The notes beneath the pieces are model-generated. The model had not been told where the DNA came from. It searched no databases and saw only the letters and a list, made by a program, of their open reading frames with translations. Shown here in pieces: positions 1 through 6,006 of a stretch of DNA of 9,759 bases. Within the stretch, counting starts at the first letter, position 1. Each line of letters begins with the position of its first letter. Both the position numbers and the translations under genes were made by a program. Origin of the DNA: DASQFU01 sp035632955 (GTDB lineage Bacteria > Eisenbacteria > RBG-16-71-46). The stretch spans positions 1-9,759 of the forward strand of contig DASQFU010000245.1 in NCBI GenBank assembly GCA_035632955.1. Reading direction: 5' to 3'.

Positions 1-608
1 AGCGGGCCGCGCGAGCCGGAGAGCGACGCTCGGCCCTCCCACGTATCCCACGCGCCGCGGGCGCTGCGCACTTCGGCGCGGGTCGTGGCCGAGAGCGTCA
101 CGACGTTGATCGCCCCGCCGGGCCCGGTGCCGAAGCCGAACGGTCCGGCGCCGCGGTAGACCTCGATCCGCTCGACCGCGGTCGCCGGCAGATCGGCGAG
201 GTTGACGGTGCCGTGCGCGGGAGACGTGAGCGGTGTGCCGTCGAGGTAGAGCGCGACCTGGTTCGCGGGCGAGCCGCGCAGCGACACGGTGCTGAACGAG
301 CCGAGCCCGCCGTACTGGATGACATGGACGCCCGCGGCCTGCTGGAGCACGTCGGCAACGGTCGCGAGCGCACGCGTGTGCTTCGCCGGCACGAGGTCGG
401 TGACGAAGCCGGTCGGCGCGCGCCGGCGACTCTCCGACTTCGGCCGCTCGCCCGGAACACGCACTTCAGGCAGTACGAAGACGGAATCGCCGAGCGCCCA
501 GCGTGGCAGCGGTTGCCGCAGCCCGACGGCGGTCGTCTCGGGCGCAAGTGCCGGTCGCGAGGCCAGGGAGTCGGCCTCGAGCCAGGCGAGCATGATGGGA
601 ACGATCAC
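1..608 (-). CDS. TonB-dependent outer-membrane receptor, BtuB-like (partial, N-terminal part)
   Basis: The gene reads leftwards and runs off the left edge, so only about 202 N-terminal codons are present. The visible protein contains a TonB plug domain: a VADVLQQAAGVHV segment, then SLRGSPANQVALYLDGTPL, then LPATAVERIEVYRGAGPFGF and a GPGGAINVV segment, all hallmarks of TonB-dependent receptors. Such receptors sit in the outer membrane and import scarce ligands using TonB-ExbBD energy. The cobalamin riboswitch upstream points to a corrinoid as ligand, hence BtuB-like; the barrel that would confirm this is outside the window. The start is uncertain. An in-frame TGA lies at about 625-623; after it come GTG at 608 (a GAGG about 13 nt upstream) and ATG at 593 (no clear Shine-Dalgarno). 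The N-terminus is a poor signal peptide: MLAWLEADSLASRPALAP has only a short hydrophobic stretch. No frameshift is obvious upstream. Confidence 0.88.
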   Translation of the reverse strand, partial: MIVPIMLAWLEADSLASRPALAPETTAVGLRQPLPRWALGDSVFVLPEVRVPGERPKSESRRRAPTGFVTDLVPAKHTRALATVADVLQQAAGVHVIQYGGLGSFSTVSLRGSPANQVALYLDGTPLTSPAHGTVNLADLPATAVERIEVYRGAGPFGFGTGPGGAINVVTLSATTRAEVRSARGAWDTWEGRASLSGSRGP

Positions 609-632
609 GGCGTCGCGCGCGCCTCAATCGAA

Positions 633-668
633 AGGCCCCGCCTCCGCGAGCATCGGAAGGAAGGGCCT
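633..668 (-). promoter_or_regulatory. Hairpin between riboswitch and receptor gene (candidate expression platform)
   Basis: On the minus strand the arms AGGCCC (668-663) and GGGCCT (638-633) pair perfectly. Inside them CTTCCG and CGGAGG can pair as well, with one G-U, giving a long two-part hairpin. It is followed only by a short, broken U tract (TTTCGATT), so it is a weak intrinsic terminator at best. Its position, just after the riboswitch and about 25 nt before the GTG start, is where a B12 expression platform would be. Pairing is seen directly; the regulatory role is inferred. Confidence 0.45.
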
Positions 669-716
669 GAGACGCCGTCCCCGCCGACGCTCTCGTTCGA
701 AGCGTCTGGGCGATGG

Positions 717-869
717 CTTTCGGGCAGGTTTCCTGACTCAGGGCCGCTGCGGGCTCGCCTTCCCGACCTCGCGGTCAGTGGCACGTGAGCCCCTGGCGCC
801 CATCACAGTGGCGGGACCGTGGGGGACTTTCACCCCTCTTCCCTCTTACCCTTTGTGGGCACCCGAAAG
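717..869 (-). ncRNA. Cobalamin (B12) riboswitch
   Basis: Reading the minus strand from 869 to 717, the conserved cobalamin aptamer blocks occur in order. They are GGGTGCC near the 5' end, AAGAGGGAAG, GGGTGAAAGTCCCCCACGG, CCCGCCACTGTGATGGG, the B12-box element GTGCCACTGA, GGTCGGGAAGGC, and GAGTCAGGAAACCTGCC at the 3' end. The closing helix P1 is a perfect 8-bp pair, CTTTCGGG (869-862) with CCCGAAAG (724-717), which defines the boundaries. In the known family, adenosyl- or methylcobalamin binding represses the downstream gene. Here the downstream gene is the TonB receptor, whose first codon is about 110 nt away. Block order and P1 are seen; repression by B12 is family knowledge. Confidence 0.95.
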
Positions 870-983
870 ATGTCGCATGGACCATGCGCGCGGGACGCGG
901 TATCGGTCAAGAGCTTTCTCGCACCGTGCGAAGTCTGGCGCGCGATATGGCGCTCGTTCGCGAACGAAATCCCGGAGAGCACG
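870..983. promoter_or_regulatory. Divergent intergenic region with two palindromes
   Basis: This 114-bp stretch must hold the promoters of both the riboswitch RNA (minus) and the DinB-like gene (plus). Two inverted repeats stand out. CGCATGG-A-CCATGCG occupies 874-888, right at the 5' end of the riboswitch. TCGTTCGCGAACGA, a perfect 14-bp palindrome, occupies 954-967, just before the DinB ribosome-binding site. A -35-like TTGACC reads leftward at 910-905, but no good -10 follows at 17 nt. The palindromes look like operators, but no regulator is identified. Confidence 0.4.
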
Positions 984-1463
984 ATGAGCCAGGATCAGAA
1001 GCTGCGCGACCACGTGTCCTCGTTGCTCGCGGGACGTGGAGCGCACGAAGACTTCGACGCCGTGATCGAGGATTTTCCGAAGGCGCTGCGCGGCGCCAAG
1101 GTTCCGGGCGTTCCGTACACGCCCTGGCGGTTGCTCGAGCATCTGCGGATCACCCAATCGGATCTGCTCGAGTACAGTCGCGACCCGAAGCACAAGTCGC
1201 CGGAGTTTCCCGCGGGCTACTGGCCGGACACGGACGCGCCGCCGAGCCCTGACGGCTGGGAACGCAGCGCGCGAGCATTCCGCACGGATCTCGAGGCGAT
1301 GCGCCGCCTGGTCGCCGATCCCGGCCGCGACCTGCTGGCGCCGCTACCGCACGCTCCCAAGCACACGCTGTTGCGCGAGGCGCTGATCCTCGCCGACCAC
1401 AACGCCTACCATCTCGGCCAGCTCGTGGTGCTGAGACGACTGCTCGGCGCCTGGCCCGCGTAG
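984..1463 (+). CDS. DinB-family (DinB_2-like) metal-binding protein
   Basis: A 159-residue cytoplasmic protein of the DinB/YfiT four-helix-bundle superfamily. The expected metal triad is visible: H53 in the WRLLEHLRITQ helix, and H139 and H143 in the C-terminal DHNAYHLGQLVVLRR helix. The length is normal for the family. Members bind a divalent metal; several act as thiol-dependent transferases (for example bacillithiol or mycothiol transferases) and many have no known substrate, so no reaction is assigned here. The name comes from the DNA-damage-inducible dinB of Bacillus and does not imply the Pol IV polymerase. The start ATG at 984 is chosen because GGAG lies at 974-977 and the domain begins within ten residues; upstream in-frame starts would only add a non-conserved leader running into the riboswitch. 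It is a single-gene unit facing a convergent gene 47 nt downstream. Confidence 0.85.
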   Translation: MSQDQKLRDHVSSLLAGRGAHEDFDAVIEDFPKALRGAKVPGVPYTPWRLLEHLRITQSDLLEYSRDPKHKSPEFPAGYWPDTDAPPSPDGWERSARAFRTDLEAMRRLVADPGRDLLAPLPHAPKHTLLREALILADHNAYHLGQLVVLRRLLGAWPA

Positions 1464-1510
1464 CCGGGTAGTCCCAACGTCGACGCCAAGCTGAGTCGCT
1501 TCCGTGAGAC

Positions 1511-2377
1511 CTAGCGCGGCTTCGATCCAGGTATGGGATTCTCGGCTGCTTGGACCACGGCCTTCGTGGCGTTCGCCGCGCTCGGTTCGCTCGCGGTCCG
1601 GGATTCGGCACGAGCGGCCGAGAGACCCGCCGCGCTCCGCTTCACTCTTCGCGCGAGGGACGCATCCAGAATCTGCTTCTTCTGCCAGATCTTGTTCTGG
1701 AGATTGCCCGTCAGCGACTCCACGTCACGAACCGCTCCCAGCACGACCGGGTCCCTAAGATCCTGAACGTGAAGCGCGGCCATCTTGCTCACCAGCGAGA
1801 GCATCTCCGAGCAATAGTCGAGGTAACGTCCCAGCTCGAAGCGGGTCATCCTGCGCGATAGTGACGACTCGGTGCTCGCGGCGCGCCGGTACAGAATGTG
1901 CTCGGGGTCCTTCGTGAGCTGATGCATGTCGATCACGTGGGCCATGCTGCGAAGCTCATAGAGCGCAGCGAGTGCGACCGAGCGTTTCCCTCGGCCCTCG
2001 TGACCCATGAGGTACACGATCGCGATCCCGAGCAGCACCAGCTCGTCGATGAAAGCCGTTGTGGCTTGAAAAACGTCCGCCCGACTGCCGATCTCCTGGG
2101 ACGCTCGAAAGGCGGGGACCACCGCCAGCACGGCGAGCAGCACCAAGATGACGATGCCGCCGATCGCGACTCCCCGGCGCGACCACAGCGGCCCGTGCAG
2201 GCGATCGAGTCGCTGCTGACCGCGGCCGGCGACGCCGATCAACTCCGTGGCGATACCCTTCAGGCCCGATCCCGGAAAGCGCTCCTCGATTCTCTGTTCG
2301 AGCTGCTTGGCCGTGGCGAGGATCCGGTCGACCTCGAGACGGTTGTACGTCGCGGTTCGAGGTTTCCGATCGTTCAT
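1511..2377 (-). CDS. Two-helix membrane protein of unknown function
   Basis: A 288-residue protein that I do not recognise as a named family. Residues 1-65 are hydrophilic and helical, with a likely amphipathic or coiled segment (RILATAKQLEQRIEERF). Two membrane segments follow, at about 70-90 (IGGIVILVLLAVLAVVPAF) and about 107-125 (FIDELVLLGIAIVYLMG). A conserved-looking soluble domain covers about 130-245 and includes ELRSMAHVIDMHQLTKDPEH. The last 40 residues are Ala/Ser-rich and probably disordered. The topology suggests an inner-membrane hairpin with both large domains on the cytoplasmic side. The start at 2377 overlaps the stop of the upstream UDG gene as ATGA, so the two are cotranscribed and probably translationally coupled. 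An AGGAACTGGTG stretch upstream could serve as the ribosome-binding site. A longer reading frame upstream is only the shadow of the UDG gene. The gene is intact. Confidence 0.82.
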   Translation of the reverse strand: MNDRKPRTATYNRLEVDRILATAKQLEQRIEERFPGSGLKGIATELIGVAGRGQQRLDRLHGPLWSRRGVAIGGIVILVLLAVLAVVPAFRASQEIGSRADVFQATTAFIDELVLLGIAIVYLMGHEGRGKRSVALAALYELRSMAHVIDMHQLTKDPEHILYRRAASTESSLSRRMTRFELGRYLDYCSEMLSLVSKMAALHVQDLRDPVVLGAVRDVESLTGNLQNKIWQKKQILDASLARRVKRSAAGLSAARAESRTASEPSAANATKAVVQAAENPIPGSKPR

Positions 2378-3093
2378 GAGTTCACCAGTTCCTGGGTCCG
2401 GCGAAAGATACCGTGCCACATCGGGCGCGTGAGCTTGCCCGTATTCGTATTCTGGCGGCTCGGGTGATACGAAGCGAGCACGACCGTGCCGTCGGGCATT
2501 CGCGTTTCGATCGCGTGCCCGAACTTGGGGCGGACGCGCGGCGACAGGCGCTCCGTCCAACCGGAGGCGCGCAGCCAGGCGTCGTGGCCGATCCGCCCCA
2601 GCGTCACCACCACACGCACGCGCGGGAGCAATCGGATCTCGGCCTCGAGATAAGGGCGGCAGCGGTCCAGCTCGGCGGGCGCCGGCCGATTCGCGGGCGG
2701 CGCGCAGCGTAGCGCGGCAGTCACGTAACAGTCGCGCAACCGGAGTCCGTCTCCGCGGCCGACCGACTCGGGCTGGCTCGCGAATCCGTACCGATGAAGC
2801 GCCTCGTACAGCCAGTCTCCACTCGAGTCGCCGGTAAACACCCGGCCGGTGCGGTTACCGCCGTGCGCGGCGGGCGCGAGCCCGACGATCAGCAGGCGCG
2901 CCCGCGGGTCTCCGAATCCCGGGACCGGCTTGCCCCAGTAGTCCTGGCTGCGGAACGCGCGCTTCTTCTCGCGCGCGATCCGCTCGCAGAACTCGCGCAA
3001 TCGCGGGCAGCGCTCGCACGCGATCACGGTTCGTTCGACCGAAGCGAGGGACCCGAGCGCCGGCTCGCCGCGCTGCTTGGGACGCGTGCGCAT
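2374..3093 (-). CDS. Uracil-DNA glycosylase, family 5 (UDGb)
   Basis: A 239-residue DNA-repair enzyme that removes uracil, and in family 5 also other deaminated bases, from DNA, leaving an abasic site. Motif A is GLAPAAHGGNRTGRVFTGD at residues 71-89, the UDGb form without the polar catalytic Asp/Asn of other families. Motif B is the HPSRQNTNTGKLT loop at 210-222. Four cysteines fit the 4Fe-4S cluster: C26 and C29 (ACERCP) and C130 and C145 (RCAPPANRP, DRCRPYL). Family 4/5 UDGs share this cluster. ATG 3093 is preferred: it leaves about 20 residues before the first cluster cysteine and avoids overlap with the divergent permease. A TGC-TAGCAT extended -10-like element ends 7 nt before it, so the mRNA may be leaderless. 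The gene is first in a two-gene unit, with its stop overlapping the start of the membrane protein. Confidence 0.93.
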   Translation of the reverse strand: MRTRPKQRGEPALGSLASVERTVIACERCPRLREFCERIAREKKRAFRSQDYWGKPVPGFGDPRARLLIVGLAPAAHGGNRTGRVFTGDSSGDWLYEALHRYGFASQPESVGRGDGLRLRDCYVTAALRCAPPANRPAPAELDRCRPYLEAEIRLLPRVRVVVTLGRIGHDAWLRASGWTERLSPRVRPKFGHAIETRMPDGTVVLASYHPSRQNTNTGKLTRPMWHGIFRRTQELVNS

Positions 3094-3100
3094 CGAGTCG

Positions 3101-3109
3101 ATGCTAGCA
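3101..3109 (-). promoter_or_regulatory. Possible extended -10 element of the UDG gene
   Basis: On the minus strand, TGC (3109-3107) precedes TAGCAT (3106-3101), an extended -10-like element 7 nt before the ATG at 3093. The -35 is poor (GGTGAC at about 15 nt spacing). If real, transcription would begin at or next to the start codon. Confidence 0.3.
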
Positions 3110-3139
3110 CGCGGCTTCGACGTCACCGGCGCGGCCGTC

Positions 3140-3168
3140 TTGATTCGTTGCGTCGGAGCCACTAGATT
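3140..3168 (+). promoter_or_regulatory. Sigma70-type promoter of the KimA-like permease
   Basis: TTGATT (3140-3145) and TAGATT (3163-3168) match the -35 and -10 consensus at four of six positions each and are separated by exactly 17 nt. The GTG start codon at 3176 follows the -10 by 7 nt, so the predicted transcription start falls on or one base before the start codon. This implies a leaderless mRNA, in keeping with the lack of a well-spaced Shine-Dalgarno; the nearest is CGGAG about 17 nt upstream. Confidence 0.5.
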
Positions 3169-3175
3169 CGCGCCT

Positions 3176-5152
3176 GTGCTCGACCGATGGCGCGGGGTAT
3201 TGCTGGGCGCTCCGAAGAACTTCTTCGACCCGCGCATTCACCATCATCTGGCGCTGGTCGCGTTTTTCGCCTGGGTGGGCTTAGGGTCCGACGGGCTTTC
3301 CTCCTCCGCGTACGGGCCGCAGCAGGCCTACCTGCACCTCGGCGGTCACTACCATCTCGCGCTCTACCTGGTGATCGCGATGGTGCTGACCGTGTTCCTC
3401 ATCTCCGCCTCGTACAGCCAGATCATCGAGCTGTTCCCGTCCGGAGGCGGCGGCTATCTGGTCGCGACCAATCTGCTCGGTCCGACGCCCGGCATCGTCT
3501 CCGGGTCCGCGCTGGTGATCGACTACATCCTGACGATCGCGATCTCCGTGGCTTCGGGCGTCGAAGCGATCTTCTCTCTGCTGCCCGCCGAATGGGCGTT
3601 CCTGCGGCTCCCTGTCGACCTCGTCGTCGTCACGGCTCTCACCGGACTCAATCTGCGCGGCGTCAAGGAGTCGGTGGTCATCCTGACGCCGATCTTCATA
3701 GCATTCCTGTTCACGCATGTGGCGTTGATCCTGATCGGCATCTTCGGCCACACGGCAGCGGTGCCGCAGCTCGTTCCCCAAGCCCTCCAGGACACGAACC
3801 GCACGGTCTCGGAGCTCGGCATGTTCGGCATGATCATGATCTTCCTGCGCGCCTACTCGCTCGGCGGCGGCACGTTCACCGGAATCGAAGCCGTGAGCAA
3901 CAGCACCGACATCCTGCAGGAGCCCAGAGTCGAGACCGGCAAGCGGACCATGCTCTACATGGCGATCTCGCTCGCGTTCACGGCCGGGGGCATCCTGCTC
4001 TGCTACCTGCTGAATCAGACGCCATACGAGCCACCGAAGACGTTGAACGCTTCGCTCTGGGAACAGCTCACGCGCGGCTGGCGCGTCGGCACCGTTGACG
4101 TCGGCGCACCATTCGTGTGGCTCACGCTGCTCTCCGAAGGCGCGCTGCTGTTCGTCGCGGCGCAGACCGGCTTTCTCGCCGGACCGCGCACGCTTGCGGC
4201 GATGGCGGTCGATCAGTGGGTGCCCAAACGCTTCGCACATCTGTCCGAGCGGCTGGTATCGCAAAACGGCATCCTGACGATGGGGTTCGCCGCCGCGTTG
4301 ATCCTGTTCTACACGCGCGGCTCCGTGGATTTGCTGGTGGTCATGTACTCGATCAACGTGTTCATGACCTTCACGCTCTCTCAGCTCGGCATGGTGCGCC
4401 ACTGGTGGAACGACCGGCACCAGCATGCCCATTGGCGCCGGCGCTTGATGGTCGCCGGCACCGGAACCATCGTGACCGGCGGCATCCTGATCGTGACCGC
4501 GGTGCTGAAGTTCCTCGAGGGCGGCTGGGTCACGCTCGCCGTCACCGGCAGCCTGATCGTGTTCTGCTTCGTCGTGCGCGCGCACTACTGGCGGGTGCGG
4601 CGGCTGCTCTCGTCGCTCGACGAAGCGCTCACCAACCTGCCGCTGCCGGAGCCGAAGCAGACCGAGCTCGCGCCCGACGGACCGACGGCGATCGTGCTGG
4701 TCGAGTCCTATGCCGGTCTCGGCATTCACACCTTGCTGTCGGTCCAGCGCATGTTCCCGCGCCACTTCAAGAACTTCGTGTTCTGCTCGGTCGGACTCGT
4801 CGACTCGGGGCAGTTCAAAGGAGTGCAGAACCTTCACGCGCTCGAGCAGAAGGTGCGGGAGGATCTGGAGAAGTACCTACATCTCACGCAGCGCTTGGGT
4901 CACTACGCGGAGTATCGCTTCACCCTCGGCACCGACCTGATCCAGGAGCTGGAAGGCATCTGCATGGATCTGGTCAAGGAGTTCCGGCGGCCGGTGGTGT
5001 TCGCGGGGCAGCTCGTGTTCCAGCGCGAGAACCTGTTCACACGCTCGCTCCACCACGAGACGGCGTTCTCGATCCAGCGCCGGCTGCAGTTCAGCGGCGT
5101 GCAGGTCATCATCCTGCCGATCCGCGTCTGGGAGAGGCGCCGCGTGGCGTAG
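3176..5152 (+). CDS. APC-superfamily permease, KimA/YdaO-like potassium transporter
   Basis: A 658-residue inner-membrane protein (from GTG 3176) with about 12 membrane helices over residues 20-470 and a soluble C-terminal domain over about 485-658. The architecture fits B. subtilis KimA (YdaO), a high-affinity proton-coupled K+ importer of about 607 residues. Signature segments are GLGSDGLSSSAYGPQQAY in the first helix, IDYILTIAISVASGVEAI, and GTFTGIEAVSNSTDIL. Acidic and aromatic residues at D39, Y46, D116 and E238 lie where KimA has its K+-site residues D36, Y43, D117 and E233; this alignment was done by eye. The C-terminal domain has the place of the KimA cytosolic USP-like domain, which binds c-di-AMP in KimA; c-di-AMP control here is only inferred. 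An ATG at 3101 is in frame but would overlap the divergent promoter and add a hydrophilic leader, so GTG 3176 is preferred. An amino-acid permease is the main alternative. Confidence 0.85.
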   Translation: MLDRWRGVLLGAPKNFFDPRIHHHLALVAFFAWVGLGSDGLSSSAYGPQQAYLHLGGHYHLALYLVIAMVLTVFLISASYSQIIELFPSGGGGYLVATNLLGPTPGIVSGSALVIDYILTIAISVASGVEAIFSLLPAEWAFLRLPVDLVVVTALTGLNLRGVKESVVILTPIFIAFLFTHVALILIGIFGHTAAVPQLVPQALQDTNRTVSELGMFGMIMIFLRAYSLGGGTFTGIEAVSNSTDILQEPRVETGKRTMLYMAISLAFTAGGILLCYLLNQTPYEPPKTLNASLWEQLTRGWRVGTVDVGAPFVWLTLLSEGALLFVAAQTGFLAGPRTLAAMAVDQWVPKRFAHLSERLVSQNGILTMGFAAALILFYTRGSVDLLVVMYSINVFMTFTLSQLGMVRHWWNDRHQHAHWRRRLMVAGTGTIVTGGILIVTAVLKFLEGGWVTLAVTGSLIVFCFVVRAHYWRVRRLLSSLDEALTNLPLPEPKQTELAPDGPTAIVLVESYAGLGIHTLLSVQRMFPRHFKNFVFCSVGLVDSGQFKGVQNLHALEQKVREDLEKYLHLTQRLGHYAEYRFTLGTDLIQELEGICMDLVKEFRRPVVFAGQLVFQRENLFTRSLHHETAFSIQRRLQFSGVQVIILPIRVWERRRVA

Positions 5153-5157
5153 GCGCG

Positions 5158-5192
5158 GCTCGAGTCGCGATCGCGACCGGCTTCCGTCGAGC
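5158..5192 (+). repeat. Nested inverted repeat between permease and fabI
   Basis: GCTCGA (5158-5163) pairs with TCGAGC (5187-5192). Inside it lies the perfect 14-bp palindrome GTCGCGATCGCGAC (5164-5177), which can fold as a 5-bp stem with a GATC loop. There is no U tract, so it is not a typical intrinsic terminator. It sits in the 65-bp gap before fabI and could be an operator, an attenuator-like RNA structure or chance in GC-rich DNA. Confidence 0.4.
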
Positions 5193-5217
5193 GCGGCGCG
5201 GCATCAGAGGAACTCGA

Positions 5218-5994
5218 ATGCTAACCATCGATCTCGCCAACAAGCACGCGCTGGTGATGGGTGTCGCCAATCATCGCAGCCTGTCGTGGGCGATCGCCCA
5301 GATCCTGCATCAGGCCGGCGCAAAGCTGTGTCTGACATACGCAGGCGAGCGATTCAAGAGCATGGTCGAGGAGCTGGCGGCACAGATTCCGGGCTCATTC
5401 GTGCTCGAATGCGACGTGACGCGAGACGAGACGATCGACGCCGTCGCCCGCCGACTCGAGAGCGAGTGGGGATCGCTGGAGATGTTCGTGCACGGGATCG
5501 CGTTCGCACGCAAGGAAGATCTGGAAGGCGCCTTCGTCGCCACGTCGCGCGAGGGATTCCAGCTCGCGCTCGACGTCAGCGCCTATTCGTTGCTCAACGT
5601 GACAAACCGACTGATGCCGTTGCTCGAGAAGCAGGGCGGCAGCATCGTCACGCTTTCCTACCTGGCGGCCGAGCGCGCGGTGCCCTCGTACAACGTGATG
5701 GGCAGCGCCAAGGCGGTGCTCGAGCAAAGCGTCCGCCAGCTCGCCTACGAGCTGGGGCCGAAGAACATTCGAGTCAACGCGATCTCGGCCGGGCCGGTCA
5801 GCACCCTAGCCGCGCGCGGCATCCACGGCTTCACCGACATGCTGAAGAAGCACGCCGACAAGGCTCCGCTCAAGCGCAACATCACGAAGGACGAAGTCGG
5901 CAAGGCGGCGCTGTTCCTGCTCTCGGACCTCGGCAGCGGCGTCACGGGTGAAGTGATGATGGTGGACGCCGGCTACAGCATCATGGCCTGGTAG
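5218..5994 (+). CDS. fabI: Enoyl-[acyl-carrier-protein] reductase (NADH) FabI
   Basis: A 258-residue cytoplasmic SDR-fold enzyme that reduces trans-2-enoyl-ACP to acyl-ACP, the last step of each fatty-acid elongation cycle. The FabI-type nucleotide loop GVANHRSLSWAIA is at 15-27. The catalytic set matches E. coli FabI Y146, Y156 and K163: Y148 (LSYLAAERAVPSYNVMGSAK), Y158 and K165, with the FabI-specific Y-x6-K spacing. NAISAGPVSTLAARGI at 187-202 is the conserved substrate-loop region, and VDAGYSIMAW closes the protein at the usual length. The segment VHGIAFARKEDLEG has Ala at the position of E. coli Gly93, as in Gram-positive FabI. The start ATG has AGAGG at 5206-5210 at good spacing. It is 65 nt behind the permease on the same strand; whether they share a transcript is unclear. 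It converges on the barrel gene with only 12 nt between stops. Confidence 0.96.
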   Translation: MLTIDLANKHALVMGVANHRSLSWAIAQILHQAGAKLCLTYAGERFKSMVEELAAQIPGSFVLECDVTRDETIDAVARRLESEWGSLEMFVHGIAFARKEDLEGAFVATSREGFQLALDVSAYSLLNVTNRLMPLLEKQGGSIVTLSYLAAERAVPSYNVMGSAKAVLEQSVRQLAYELGPKNIRVNAISAGPVSTLAARGIHGFTDMLKKHADKAPLKRNITKDEVGKAALFLLSDLGSGVTGEVMMVDAGYSIMAW

Positions 5995-6006
5995 CGGCCG
6001 CGCTCC

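Noticed and set aside
954..967. SOS (LexA) box for the DinB-like gene
   Set aside because: The arms are in the order GTTC-GAAC with a 2-nt gap, unlike the Gram-positive CGAAC-N4-GTTCG or the alphaproteobacterial GTTC-N7-GTTC boxes.
213..987. Plus-strand open frames over the receptor and riboswitch
   Set aside because: The minus strand encodes a clear TonB plug and a structured riboswitch; the plus frames have no recognisable motif.
1464..1510. A terminator between the convergent DinB-like and membrane-protein genes
   Set aside because: The 47-bp gap has no stable hairpin followed by a T run on either strand.
3281..4837. A 518-codon open frame on the minus strand across the permease gene
   Set aside because: Its translation is low-complexity Asp, His, Arg and Gln with no hydrophobic core or motif; it is the complement of a recognisable transporter.
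4117..5217. An in-frame upstream extension of fabI into the permease gene
   Set aside because: The extension is out of frame with the permease and Arg/Ala-rich; the FabI fold begins at ATG 5218, which has its own ribosome-binding site.
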